Shown here in pieces: positions 15,576 through 24,389 of a stretch of DNA of 64,000 nt. Where the stretch lies: NCBI RefSeq assembly GCF_031844685.1, contig NZ_CP134605.1:1645501-1709500 (forward strand), read 5' to 3'. The notes beneath the pieces were generated by a model, which saw nothing but the letters and a program-made list of their open reading frames with translations, was not told the origin of the DNA and searched no databases. This DNA comes from Streptomyces sp. ITFR-21. GTDB lineage: Bacteria; Actinomycetota; Actinomycetes; Streptomycetales; Streptomycetaceae. Both the position numbers and the translations under genes were made by a program. Numbering within the stretch: position 1 is the first letter of the stretch; every line of letters starts with the position of its first letter.

Positions 15576-16517
15576 ATGCGGCACCCGGGACGGCCCGCCG
15601 TCCGGCACGGCGTGACGGCCGCCGTCGTGGCCCTGCTGCTGGCCCTGGTGCTGGGCGGCCTCTTCGGCTGCGGCGCCCGGGGCGCGCCCCCGGACGGGCG
15701 GCGGGCGACGGCACCCGCACAGATCCCGCGTTCCCCGAGCACCGGGCCGCAGCGGCGGGCGGCGCCGAAGCCGGCCCGCCCGTGGAACGTCCACCCGGCG
15801 TCCGTCGCCGCGCTCGGCGACTCCATCACCCGCGGTTTCGACGCCTGCGACCCGCTCGCCGACTGCCCCGAGGTGTCCTGGGCGACCGGTTCGCGCGCCG
15901 GGGTCGGCAGCCTCAGCAGCCGGCTCCCGGTGGGGACCGCCGGCTGGAACCTCGCCGAGTCGGGGGCGCGGGTCGGCGGTCTGACGGCCCAGGCGCGGGC
16001 CGCGGCGGCGCACCGGCCGGCCATGGTCACCGTGCTGATCGGGGCCAACGACGCGTGTACGGCGAGCGTGGCCGCCATGACGCCGGTCGCCCGCTTCCGC
16101 GCGGACTTCACCGCCGCGCTGGCCTATCTGCACCGCGTGCTGCCGGACACCCAGATCCTGGTGGCCAGCATCCCCGACCTGCGACGCCTGTGGTCGGTCG
16201 GCCGCACCAACGTGCTCGGCAGGCAGATCTGGAAGCTGGGCCTGTGCCCGTCGATGCTGAAGGACGCGGAGGCCCGGACCCCGGCGGCCGACGCCCGCCG
16301 CACCGCCGTCCGCGACCGGGTGATCGCCTACAACGCGGCCATGGGCGGAGCCTGCGCCCGCCTTCCGCGCTGCCGCTACGACAACGGCGCCGTCTTCGGC
16401 TACCGCTTCACCACCCACGACCTCAGCCGGTGGGACTGGTTCCACCCGAACGCGACGGGCGAGGCGAAGCTGGCGGCCCTCCTCGCGGGGGTCGCGGGCT
16501 TCCGCACCGCGAAGTAG
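15576..16517 (+). CDS. SGNH/GDSL-type lipoprotein hydrolase
   Basis: A 313-residue secreted lipoprotein. The signal peptide (VTAAVVALLLALVLGG) ends in the lipobox LFGC, with Cys32 to be lipidated. The SGNH blocks are in order: block I ALGDSITRGFD (Ser83), block II glycine in LAESGARVGGL, block III GANDACTASV, block V WDWFHPNATGEAK (Asp and His). It is therefore an extracellular esterase/lipase-like enzyme of unknown substrate. The ATG at 15576 has GGAGGGGAGC in front; upstream in-frame codons at 15519 lack this site and would bury the signal peptide. It converges on the GH3 gene. Confidence 0.9.
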   Translation: MRHPGRPAVRHGVTAAVVALLLALVLGGLFGCGARGAPPDGRRATAPAQIPRSPSTGPQRRAAPKPARPWNVHPASVAALGDSITRGFDACDPLADCPEVSWATGSRAGVGSLSSRLPVGTAGWNLAESGARVGGLTAQARAAAAHRPAMVTVLIGANDACTASVAAMTPVARFRADFTAALAYLHRVLPDTQILVASIPDLRRLWSVGRTNVLGRQIWKLGLCPSMLKDAEARTPAADARRTAVRDRVIAYNAAMGGACARLPRCRYDNGAVFGYRFTTHDLSRWDWFHPNATGEAKLAALLAGVAGFRTAK

Positions 16518-16594
16518 CCCCCCCGCCGGCACCCTGCGGGCGCGCGGACGCCGACGGCGGCTCGCCCCGGCGGGGAGACCGAAAGCCGGAATTT

Positions 16595-16617
16595 CACCCG
16601 CACGGGTGATGCGGGTG
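16595..16617. terminator. hairpin between convergent genes
   Basis: CACCCGCA and TGCGGGTG pair around a 7-base loop in the 253-base gap between the SGNH hydrolase and GH3 stop codons. Its place suits termination in both directions. The rest of the gap is GC-rich and featureless. Confidence 0.5.
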
Positions 16618-16770
16618 GGAAGGCCCCCCCACGGGGGACGAGGGTGCGGCGCGGGATGGGGGGACGAAGGAGCGCGGGCGGGCGGGCCGAACGGCGCCCT
16701 CGGAGCCGGCGTCGAGCACCGGGCGCGGCGCAGGCGGGCGCGCCGGGCCGGCCGGGGGCGCCCCGGACCG

Positions 16771-19293
16771 TCAGGCGCTGAGCGCGGCGGAAACGCGGGG
16801 GTCGGAGGAGGAGTGCGCCGCCGTCACGGTGTACGCCCCGGCGAGGAACCGCCAGGCCGCCGCCGCCTCGTCCCAGACCTCGGCGGCCCTGCGGGGCAGC
16901 GGGACCACGACCTCGACGCGGGCCCCGGGAGCCGCCACGGCCACCGCGAAGCCCGCGAGCCACCGCCCCGGCCGCTCCGGCCGCTCCGCCGCCCGCTCCC
17001 CCCGCGCTGCCGGTGCCGGTGCCAGGTAGAGCTGGACGACCTCCCGTCCCGCCCGCGCGCCGACGTTCCGCACGGTGACCCGCGCCGTCGCCAGCGTGCC
17101 CTCCTCCGGGTCGCCCCGGTCGAGCACCAGCGCCTCGTACTCCCACTCCGTGTAGCCGAGCCCGTGCCCGAAGGCGTACGCGGGTTCCGGTCCCGGCCGC
17201 CGGTCCCACGCCCGGTAGCCGATGAACAGCCCCTCGTCGTAGGGGAGTACGCCGTCCTCGGGGACGACCCGGCTGACCGGCGCGTCCGCCAGCCGGGCGG
17301 GCCAGGTGGTGGGCAGCCGCCCGCCCGGCTCCGCAGCGCCGAGCAGCACGTCGGCGAGCGCCGCCCCCGCCTCCTGCCCGGGAAACCACGCGAGCAGCAC
17401 CGCCGCCACCTCCTGCCGCCACGGAAGCTCCACGGGTGAGCCGGAGTTGACGACGACCACGGTCCGCGGGTTGACCGCCGCGACCCGGGCGACGAGTTCG
17501 TCCTGGCGGCCGGGCAGCCGCAGGTCCTTGCGGTCGAAGCCCTCGGACTCGACGCGTTCGGTGGTGGCGACGACCACCACCGCGGTGTGCGCGGCCCGCG
17601 CCGCCTCCTCCGCCTCGGTCAGCAACTCCTCGGAATCCTGCTCGGGTTCGCCGTGCAGCAGGGTGAACCCGACGGCCTCGACGGGGAGTTCCTCGGGCTT
17701 GGGCGGGGTGGACAGCAGGCTGACCGCCACCGGCTGGCCGGCGGTCAGCCAGACCGTGCCGCGTTCGGTGGGCCGCCCGAAGAACGCCTCGAACGGGTCG
17801 GCGTTCTCGTCCCGTTGGCAGCCGTCGAAAAGCACCTGCCCGGCCACGGTCAGCCGCAGGGCGCCGGTGCCCCGGGTGCCGAAGCGGTGCGCGCCGCTCA
17901 CGCGGGGCGTGAAGGTGCCGCAGGTCTCGACCGTGTGCAGCCGCCGGTAGGAGACGCCGGCCGGCAGGTCGCCGAGCCACTGCACCTGTCCGCCCGGCAG
18001 GGGCTCGCCGCCCAACTCGCGCCCCTCGGCGTCCCGGACGACGGCCCGCAGGGCGAACCCGGGCCCGGCCGCCGCCAGTTCCGCACTGGGGTCGGCGCCG
18101 AGCGCGTACCGCAGCGGGACGCCGGCCGGCAGCGCGGCCCGCAGCCCGTCGAACGGCGAGACCACGTGGTCGGGGTAGACCTGGGCGGAGCCGCCGCCGA
18201 GGATCCTGGCCTGCCGGGCGGCGGCACCGATCAGCGCGATCCCGCCCTCCTTCAGGCCGGCGGCCTCCAGCGGCAGGACGCGCGCCGGGCCGCGTACCTC
18301 GTTGCGCAGCAGCACGCAGGCCCGCGCGGCGAGTTCGCGGGCCAGCGCGTCCCCGTCGACGCCGGCCGGCCGGTCGGCCACCGCGACCGCCGCCGGGGTG
18401 CCGGACAGCAGCCCGGCCCGCGCGCACAGCCGCAGCACCCGGCGCGCCGCGTCGTCCACCAGGCTCTCCGGCACCTCGCCGGCCCGTACCGCGGCGGCCA
18501 GCGCCTCGCCGTAGACGGTCCGCGGGCCGGGCATGGCGATGTCCAGGCCGCCGCGGATCGCCCCGGTGGTGGAGCGCGCGGCCAGCCAGTCGGAGACCAC
18601 GACCCCGTCGAAGCCCCACTCGCCGCGCAGCACGCCGCCCACCAGCGTCTCGTGTTCGGTCATCGGCACGCCGTTGACCGCGTTGTAGGCGGCCATCACC
18701 CCCCACGGCCGGGCGCCGGTGACGATGGCCTCGAAGGGGGCCAGGTACAGCTCGCGCAGCGCCCGTCCACCGATCCGGTTGTCCACGGTGAAGCGCTCGG
18801 TCTCGGCGTCGTTGCCGGTGAAGTGCTTGACGGTGACGCCGACGCCGCCGTCCTGCACACCGAGCACGTACGCGGTGCCGATCGCGCCGGTCAGATACGG
18901 GTCCTCGCTGTACGCCTCGAAGTGCCGGCCGCCGAGCGGGCTGCGGTGCAGGTTGACGGTCGGCGCGAGCAGCACGTGCACGCCCTTGCGGTGCGCCTCC
19001 TGTGCGAGCAGCCGGCCCACCCGGCGGGCGAGCGCGGGATCCCAGGTGGCGGCCAGCGCGGTGGGGCTGGGCAGCGCGACGGACGGGTCCTCGGCGGTCC
19101 AGCGCCGGCCGCGTACCCCGATCGGGCCGTCGGACATCACCAGCGAGCCGAGGCCGATCTCGCCGAGGGCGGGCAGCGTCCACATGTCCTGCCCGGCCAG
19201 CAGCCGCGTCTTGGCCGCCAGGTCGAGCTTGCCGAGCGCTTCCCCGACGGCCCGCTCGCGCTCGGCATCCGCACCCTGTGCGTACGGCGTCAT
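16771..19293 (-). CDS. glycoside hydrolase family 3 beta-glucosidase with PA14 insert
   Basis: An 840-residue GH3 enzyme without signal peptide, so probably intracellular; it would release terminal beta-linked sugars. The N-terminal barrel domain runs to about residue 330, with SDGPIGVRG, KHFTGNDAETERF and the nucleophile Asp near residue 235 (GVVVSDWLAARS). The alpha/beta C-domain carries an inserted PA14 module (about 400-540, YRRLHTVETCGTFTPRVSGA region) and the late catalytic region; a fibronectin III-like tail follows (about 690-800). The start ATG at 19293 has AAGGGGA seven bases before it. A divergent TetR gene shares the upstream region and probably controls it. Confidence 0.93.
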   Translation of the reverse strand: MTPYAQGADAERERAVGEALGKLDLAAKTRLLAGQDMWTLPALGEIGLGSLVMSDGPIGVRGRRWTAEDPSVALPSPTALAATWDPALARRVGRLLAQEAHRKGVHVLLAPTVNLHRSPLGGRHFEAYSEDPYLTGAIGTAYVLGVQDGGVGVTVKHFTGNDAETERFTVDNRIGGRALRELYLAPFEAIVTGARPWGVMAAYNAVNGVPMTEHETLVGGVLRGEWGFDGVVVSDWLAARSTTGAIRGGLDIAMPGPRTVYGEALAAAVRAGEVPESLVDDAARRVLRLCARAGLLSGTPAAVAVADRPAGVDGDALARELAARACVLLRNEVRGPARVLPLEAAGLKEGGIALIGAAARQARILGGGSAQVYPDHVVSPFDGLRAALPAGVPLRYALGADPSAELAAAGPGFALRAVVRDAEGRELGGEPLPGGQVQWLGDLPAGVSYRRLHTVETCGTFTPRVSGAHRFGTRGTGALRLTVAGQVLFDGCQRDENADPFEAFFGRPTERGTVWLTAGQPVAVSLLSTPPKPEELPVEAVGFTLLHGEPEQDSEELLTEAEEAARAAHTAVVVVATTERVESEGFDRKDLRLPGRQDELVARVAAVNPRTVVVVNSGSPVELPWRQEVAAVLLAWFPGQEAGAALADVLLGAAEPGGRLPTTWPARLADAPVSRVVPEDGVLPYDEGLFIGYRAWDRRPGPEPAYAFGHGLGYTEWEYEALVLDRGDPEEGTLATARVTVRNVGARAGREVVQLYLAPAPAARGERAAERPERPGRWLAGFAVAVAAPGARVEVVVPLPRRAAEVWDEAAAAWRFLAGAYTVTAAHSSSDPRVSAALSA

Positions 19294-19385
19294 CCGCTGT
19301 CCCCTTACGTGCCGCGTCCCGGTCGCATCCCCGGCCGCGTGATCCTTCCGGGGTGCCATCCTGGGCCCGGCACCCACGGTCCACC

Positions 19386-19409
19386 TGCCAAACGGTCGGC
19401 ATAGTTGCC
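19386..19409. promoter_or_regulatory. candidate operator between GH3 and tetR
   Basis: Two overlapping dyads, TGCC-N8-GGCA (19386-19401) and GGCA-N4-TGCC (19398-19409), lie midway between the divergent GH3 and TetR genes. A site here would let the regulator control both genes. The arms are short, so the call is tentative. Confidence 0.35.
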
Positions 19410-19468
19410 ATTCCGTAATCTTGTAGGCTCGGGCCGGAGTTCAGCAGCGGAAGCAGGGGGAGCGGGAC

Positions 19469-20059
19469 ATGCCGAGGACGAGGGCCGACCGCGCGGAGCG
19501 GCGCGGCGAGATCATCCAGGCCGCCACGGAAGTGATCGCCGAACGCGGCTACCGGGGTGCGACGCTGGCCTGCGTGGCCGAGCGGGTGGGGCTCACCCAG
19601 CAGGGCCTGATGCACCACTTCCCCACCAAGGAGGCCCTGTTGGTGGCCGTCCTGGAGGCCCGCGACCAGTGGGACATGGCGTCGGCGGCCCTGCACGGGC
19701 ACGCCTGGCCGCTGGAGGTGGTGGCCAGCCTGGTCGAGTACAACGCCACCCGGCCCGGCATCGTGCAGGCGTTCACCGTTCTGGCGGGCGACAGCGTCAC
19801 CGAGGGCCACCCGGCCCAGGAGTACTTCCGCGAGCGCTACGCCTGGGTCCGGGACGGCGGCGCGGACGCGCTCCGCGCGGAGTACGGCGACCGCCTCCCG
19901 GGCGGCCTCACCCCCGAACGCGCCGCCACCCTGCTGGCCGCGGTGATGGACGGCCTCCAGGTCCAGTGGCTGCTGGACCCCGGGGCCGTCGACATGCCCG
20001 CCGCCTTCCGCGACTTCCTCGCCCTGCTGGCCCCGATGCCGCCCCGCGCCGGGAAGTGA
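19469..20059 (+). CDS. TetR/AcrR family transcriptional regulator
   Basis: A 196-residue TetR-type repressor. The helix-turn-helix occupies about residues 10-57 (RRGEIIQAATEVIAERGYRG, then VAERVGLTQQGLMHHFPTKEALL); the remaining helical domain would bind the ligand and dimerise. It is divergent from the GH3 beta-glucosidase with 175 bases between starts, so it most likely represses that gene in response to a sugar or glycoside. The ATG at 19469 follows GCAGGGGGAG. Confidence 0.9.
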   Translation: MPRTRADRAERRGEIIQAATEVIAERGYRGATLACVAERVGLTQQGLMHHFPTKEALLVAVLEARDQWDMASAALHGHAWPLEVVASLVEYNATRPGIVQAFTVLAGDSVTEGHPAQEYFRERYAWVRDGGADALRAEYGDRLPGGLTPERAATLLAAVMDGLQVQWLLDPGAVDMPAAFRDFLALLAPMPPRAGK

Positions 20060-20089
20060 CGGCGCGGTACCGGGGCGGCCGGTAGGTGC

Positions 20090-20199
20090 GGGAAGGCCGG
20101 GACCGCCGGGAAGGCCGGGACCGCCGGGAAGAGCCAGGCCGGCCGGGAAGGCCGGGACCGCCTCGAAGAGCCAGGCCGACCGGGAAGGCCGGGACCGCC
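20090..20199. repeat. degenerate 18/19-bp tandem repeat, six units
   Basis: GGGAAGGCCGGGACCGCC (18 bases) occurs at 20090, 20108, 20145 and 20182, with two 19-base variants (20126 and 20163, core GAAGAGCCAGGCCG) between them. It fills the gap between the convergent TetR and oxidoreductase genes. No coding function is apparent. Confidence 0.9.
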
Positions 20200-20249
20200 G
20201 GGCGCCCCGGCGTCCCCGCGGCGGTCACGTCACCACGGCCCGGCCCCCG

Positions 20250-21257
20250 TCACTCCGGGAGCGCCACCAGCATCTTCCCGGTGTTCTCGCCGCGCAGCAT
20301 CCCGAGGAAGGCGTCGACGTTCCGCTCGATCCCGGTCAGCACCGTCTCGTGGTGGCGCAGCCTGCCCTCGCGCAGCCAGCCGCCGGCCTCCTCGAGGAAC
20401 CGCGGGCGCAGGTCGTCGTGGTCGCCGACCAGGTAGCCGCGCAGGGTGAGCCGGCTGCCGATCATCATGGCCAGGTTGCGCGGGCCGGGCGGCGGCTCGG
20501 TCGCGTTGTAGCTGGAGATCGCCCCGCACATCGCGATACGGCCGTTCTGCCGCATCACGGAGATCGCCGCCTCCAGGTGCTCGCCGCCGACGTTGTCGAA
20601 GTAGACGTCGACGCCCTCCGGCGCCGCCGCCGCCAACTGCTCGGCCACCGGCCCGTTCTTGTAGTTGAAGGCGGCGTCGAACCCGTACTCCCCGGTCAGC
20701 AGCGCCACCTTCTCGTCGGAGCCCGCGCTGCCGATCACCCGCCCGGCGCCCTTGAGTCTGGCGATCTGGCCGGCCTGGCTGCCGACGGCACCGGCCGCGC
20801 CGGAGACGAACGCCGTCTCGCCCGCGGCGAGTTCGGCGATCCGCAGCACCCCGGCGTACGCGGTCAGACCGGGCATGCCGAGCACCCCGAGGTACGCCGA
20901 CAGCGGCGCGGCCTCCGGGTCGACCACGACGGCCTCGGCGGCGTCCACCAGCGCGTACTCCCGCCAGCCGAGCATGTGGCGCACATGGTCGCCGGCCTCC
21001 AACCCGTCGGCGCGCGAGGCCACCACCTGTCCGATCGCCCGGCCCGTCATCGGCTCGCCCAGCGCGAACCCGTCGGCGTACGACTTCCGGTTGCCCATCC
21101 GGCCGCGCATGTAGGGGTCGACGGACAGGTACAGGTTGCGGACCAGGACCTGGCCCGGTCCCGGCTCGGGAACCTCCGTCTCGACCAGGGCGAAGTCCTC
21201 GGGCACCGGCCAGCCATCGGGGCGGGCGACGAGATGCCACTCGCGGCTCTTCGGCAT
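20250..21257 (-). CDS. NADP-dependent oxidoreductase, zinc-free MDR family
   Basis: A 335-residue medium-chain reductase of the leukotriene B4 dehydrogenase/CurA-like group, reducing enones or related alpha,beta-unsaturated carbonyls. The N-terminal part has LVRNLYLSVDPYMRGRM, the nucleotide-binding motif is FVSGAAGAVGSQAGQIARLKG, and AFNYKN and FDNVGGEHLE are typical of this subgroup. The catalytic-zinc ligands of alcohol dehydrogenases are missing, as expected. The ATG at 21257 follows GGAGACA. It is divergent from a MarR gene across an AT-rich gap, which suggests control by that regulator, perhaps in response to electrophiles or quinones. Confidence 0.92.
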   Translation of the reverse strand: MPKSREWHLVARPDGWPVPEDFALVETEVPEPGPGQVLVRNLYLSVDPYMRGRMGNRKSYADGFALGEPMTGRAIGQVVASRADGLEAGDHVRHMLGWREYALVDAAEAVVVDPEAAPLSAYLGVLGMPGLTAYAGVLRIAELAAGETAFVSGAAGAVGSQAGQIARLKGAGRVIGSAGSDEKVALLTGEYGFDAAFNYKNGPVAEQLAAAAPEGVDVYFDNVGGEHLEAAISVMRQNGRIAMCGAISSYNATEPPPGPRNLAMMIGSRLTLRGYLVGDHDDLRPRFLEEAGGWLREGRLRHHETVLTGIERNVDAFLGMLRGENTGKMLVALPE

Positions 21258-21340
21258 ACGGGGGTGTCTCCTTCCGTGGGGACGAGGCCGACCGGCCCGG
21301 ATCGACCTCGCGTCGGCCGCGAGCCGGTCCGGTCGGCCTC

Positions 21341-21395
21341 AAAAAAAATTCAGGTCTTTAATTAACCATCTTGATGTTTCAGGTTGTCAAGTAAT
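21341..21395. promoter_or_regulatory. AT-rich MarR operator region
   Basis: In a very GC-rich genome the divergent gap holds a run of eight A, the palindrome TTAATTAA (21358-21365) and a dyad TTGA-N12-TCAA (21371-21390). This is the expected place for a MarR dimer to control both its own gene and the oxidoreductase. The exact operator is not settled by reading. Confidence 0.5.
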
Positions 21396-21411
21396 GGGGT
21401 AGCCTTCGACC

Positions 21412-21849
21412 ATGAGCCCCCGCATGGACCCGCTGACCGCTGAGGTCGTCGACCTGATCGGCACCGTGGTGGCCCGCTACTACCATGAGTACGACGCCGC
21501 TGCCGCCGTCCACCGGCTGACCGGTGCCCAGGCGCGCGTACTGGCGCTGCTGTCCGGCGGACCGATGCCGATGCGGCGGATCGCCCAGCAGCTCAGGTGC
21601 GAACCGTCCAACGTCACCGGCATCGTGGACCGGCTGGAGGCCCAGGGTTTGGCCGAGCGCCGCGCCGACCCGACCGACCGCCGGGTGAAGCTGGCCGCCG
21701 CCACCGACACCGGGCGTGAGACGGTCACCGACCTGCGCGACTCCCTGGGCTTCGCCCGCGAGCCCCTGGCCGGCCTGTCGGTACGCGACCGCACCGCCCT
21801 GCGCGACCTCCTCCAGCGCGTACTGGCCGCCGACCCCGACAGACCCTAG
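21412..21849 (+). CDS. MarR family transcriptional regulator
   Basis: A 145-residue MarR regulator with a winged helix-turn-helix: LTGAQARVLALLSGGPMPMR, RIAQQLRCEPSNVTGIVDRL and the wing RRADPTDRRVKLAAATDTG. N- and C-terminal helices would form the dimer interface. No redox cysteine pair is present (one Cys, in the DNA-binding helix). It is divergent from the zinc-free MDR oxidoreductase and probably represses it and itself. Confidence 0.92.
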   Translation: MSPRMDPLTAEVVDLIGTVVARYYHEYDAAAAVHRLTGAQARVLALLSGGPMPMRRIAQQLRCEPSNVTGIVDRLEAQGLAERRADPTDRRVKLAAATDTGRETVTDLRDSLGFAREPLAGLSVRDRTALRDLLQRVLAADPDRP

Positions 21850-22048
21850 GCCGCCCCCCCGGACCCTCCGCTCCCGCTCGCCGCCCAAATCCGTGTCCCC
21901 GGCGGTACGGCCCGCGGCACCGCGGCGAACCGGACGTCTGCGTCACAGGAGTAACAGGCCCCCGGCAAGCAAGGTAAAGAGATCGTCAAATCCCGACGAT
22001 TTTCCTTGCCCTGGCACCCCTTTCATCCGATTTGTACGCGCACGCGGC

Positions 22049-22092
22049 TTGACGTACCGCGGGGCTCCACGATTCTAATAAGGCTGACCTAA
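22049..22092 (+). promoter_or_regulatory. efeU promoter with overlapping iron box
   Basis: TTGACG at 22049-22054 and TCTAAT at 22074-22079 form a -35/-10 pair with a 19-base spacer. The -10 is covered by a 19-base sequence (22074-22092) ending AAGGCTGACCTAA that agrees at 13 of 19 places with the DmdR1/IdeR iron box TTAGGTTAGGCTCACCTAA, as I recall it. Iron-bound DmdR should block this promoter when iron is plentiful. Confidence 0.75.
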
Positions 22093-22141
22093 CCAAGGGC
22101 AGGCTTCGCTTACACGCCGAACCGGTACCAGAAGGACCCTC

Positions 22142-23062
22142 ATGCTCCCAACGTTCGTCATCGGACTCCGCGAAGGACTGGAGGCGGCCCTCATCGTCGG
22201 CATCATCGCCTCCTTCCTCGGTCAGCAGGGCCGCCGGGACGCGCTGAAGAAGGTCTGGCTCGGGGTCGGTCTCGCGGTGGCGATCTGCGTCGTGGTCGCG
22301 GTGGCGCTGCAGATCTACTCCAGCGACCTGCCGCAGCGCCAGCAGGAGCAGCTGGAGACGGTGATCGGGGTGATCGCCGTGGTGATGGTCAGCTACATGG
22401 TGCTGTGGATGCGCCGCCACTCCCGCGACCTGCGCAAGGACCTGGAGGGCATGGCCGGCCGCGCGCTGTCCGAGGGCTCGGCCTCGGCGCTGGTGACGAT
22501 GGCCTTCCTGGCGGTGCTGCGCGAGGGCTTCGAGACCTCCGTCTTCCTGCTGGCCACCTTCAACGAGAGCAGCAACCCCGCGTACGGCGGCACCGGCGCC
22601 GCGCTCGGCATCCTGCTCGCGGCCATCGTCGGCTACGGCATCTACCGCGGCGGCGTACGGCTCAACCTGTCCCGCTTCTTCCGCGCCACCGGCATCGTGC
22701 TGGTACTGGTCGCGGCCGGCCTGGTCGCCACCGCGTTCATGACCGCGGCCGAGGGCGGCTGGCTCGACCAGGGCGCGCAGGCGTTCGACCTGTCCTGGCT
22801 GGTCCGGCCCGGCACCCCGACCTCCTCGGTGGTCACCGGGGTGCTCGGCATCCAGCCGTACCCGACCTGGCTGATGGTCGCCGGCTGGCTGGTCTACGCG
22901 ATCCCGATGACGGCCGTCGTGCTGTGGCCGGCCCGGCGCCGTACGGCGCCTCCGGGCACGCCGGAGACCACCGACGCCCGAGGCCCCGCCGACACCCGGG
23001 CCGCCCGGAGCGCCCCGGACGGCTCCGGCGCCGCCACGGCCGAGGCCTCCCAGGCGGGCTGA
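22142..23062 (+). CDS. efeU: iron permease EfeU, FTR1 family
   Basis: A 306-residue polytopic membrane protein with about seven membrane segments. It has the two iron-handling glutamate motifs of the FTR1/EfeU family: REGLEAALIVGII near the N-terminus and REGFETSVFLLA near residue 138. It carries iron across the membrane, working with EfeO and EfeB encoded next. The C-terminal 40 residues are a hydrophilic low-complexity tail. An iron box overlaps the promoter, so it should be induced in low iron. Confidence 0.95.
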   Translation: MLPTFVIGLREGLEAALIVGIIASFLGQQGRRDALKKVWLGVGLAVAICVVVAVALQIYSSDLPQRQQEQLETVIGVIAVVMVSYMVLWMRRHSRDLRKDLEGMAGRALSEGSASALVTMAFLAVLREGFETSVFLLATFNESSNPAYGGTGAALGILLAAIVGYGIYRGGVRLNLSRFFRATGIVLVLVAAGLVATAFMTAAEGGWLDQGAQAFDLSWLVRPGTPTSSVVTGVLGIQPYPTWLMVAGWLVYAIPMTAVVLWPARRRTAPPGTPETTDARGPADTRAARSAPDGSGAATAEASQAG

Positions 23063-23170
23063 ACCGCCCGCGCCTCCCCTTCTTCCCCTTACCCCGCTTC
23101 CCCCCACCCGTCCACCGCCGTACCCCTCTGTTTCCCGCGCCCACCGCCGGGTCTTCCCTAGGAGCTGACC

Positions 23171-24355
23171 GTGAACCCCCGTGCCAACCACCGCCGTGTC
23201 CTGGCCTGCGCCGCGACCGTGATCTCCGCGGGCCTGCTGCTGACCGCCTGCGGCGGCGACAAGGGGGACGGTTCGAAGAACTCCTCCGCCGCGAACGGCC
23301 AGGACGCCGCCGCCAAGTCGTCGACCGTCGCGATCACCATCACCGACAAGGACTGCGCGCCCACCCCGGCCACCGTCCCGGCCGGCGCGGTGAAGTTCAC
23401 CGTGAAGAACAAGAACTCCGCCAAGGTCACCGAGGCCGAGCTGCTGGACGGCGGCAAGATGCTCGGCGAGAAGGAGAACCTCACCCCGGGCCTGTCCGGC
23501 GACTTCTCCCTCTCCCTGACCGCGGGCACCTACCAGGTCTACTGCCCGGGTGCGGACACCGACAAGACCACGTTCACCGTCACCGGCTCCACCGCGCACA
23601 GCTGGAAGGACGACCCGCAGCTGGTCGCCGCCACCAAGACCTACGCGGCCTGGATCGACGGCGAGGTCCAGCAGATGGTCACCACGACCGACGCGTTCAC
23701 CGCCGCGGTCAAGGCCGGCAAGACCGACGAGGCCAAGCTGCTCTACGGCAAGGCCCGCGTCCACTACGAGCGCATCGAGCCCACCGCCGAGATCTGGGGG
23801 GACCTGGACGGCCGGATCGACGGCCGGATCGACGACGCGGCCACCCCCGCCGACTTCACCGGCTTCCACCGCATCGAGCAGGCGCTGTGGCAGACGAAGT
23901 CGCTGACCGGCACGGACAAGCTCGCCGACCAGCTCAGCGCCGACACCCACAACCTCTACGCCAAGGTGCAGACGGTCGCGTACCAGCCCGCCGAGATCGC
24001 CAACGGCGCCACCGACCTGGTCAACGAGATCCAGTCCTCGAAGATCACCGGCGAGGAGGAGCGCTACTCGCACATCGACCTGCTGGACTTCGAGGGCAAC
24101 CTGGCCGGCGCCAACGAGGCCGTCACCGTCCTGCTGCCGGTGCTCCGACAGAAGGACCCGGCGCTGGTCGCCACCCTCGCCGAGCGCTACCAGCAGACCG
24201 CGGACGCGCTGGCCGAGTACGTCGCCAAGCCCGGTTACGAGGAGACCGGCTACCTGGACTACAGCAAGGTCACCGCGGACCAGCGGCGTACGCTTTCGCA
24301 GACGGTGGACGCCTACGCCGAGGCCGTCTCGAAGATCGCCGGCAAAGTCGCCTGA
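23171..24355 (+). CDS. efeO: iron uptake lipoprotein EfeO
   Basis: A 394-residue extracytoplasmic protein. The signal peptide ends in the lipobox LLTAC (Cys near residue 27). An N-terminal cupredoxin-like domain (about 50-140, TVAITITDKDCAPTPATVPA, then TYQVYCPGAD) is followed by an M75/imelysin-like helical domain with the HxxE motif in GFHRIEQALWQ (about residue 236). EfeO is thought to bind iron outside the membrane and hand it to EfeU. The GTG at 23171 follows AGGAGCTGACC. It lies 108 bases after efeU. Confidence 0.95.
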   Translation: MNPRANHRRVLACAATVISAGLLLTACGGDKGDGSKNSSAANGQDAAAKSSTVAITITDKDCAPTPATVPAGAVKFTVKNKNSAKVTEAELLDGGKMLGEKENLTPGLSGDFSLSLTAGTYQVYCPGADTDKTTFTVTGSTAHSWKDDPQLVAATKTYAAWIDGEVQQMVTTTDAFTAAVKAGKTDEAKLLYGKARVHYERIEPTAEIWGDLDGRIDGRIDDAATPADFTGFHRIEQALWQTKSLTGTDKLADQLSADTHNLYAKVQTVAYQPAEIANGATDLVNEIQSSKITGEEERYSHIDLLDFEGNLAGANEAVTVLLPVLRQKDPALVATLAERYQQTADALAEYVAKPGYEETGYLDYSKVTADQRRTLSQTVDAYAEAVSKIAGKVA

Positions 24356-24389
24356 ACGGCCCCGACGGCCCGAGAGAGATTTCCTGACC

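Noticed and set aside
16400..19810. Very long open frame (over 1,100 codons) on the minus strand overlapping the GH3 gene in another frame
   Set aside because: It is Arg/Gly-rich with no recognisable domain; in such GC-rich DNA the frames lying over real genes stay open by composition. The GH3 frame has full family motifs and a ribosome site.
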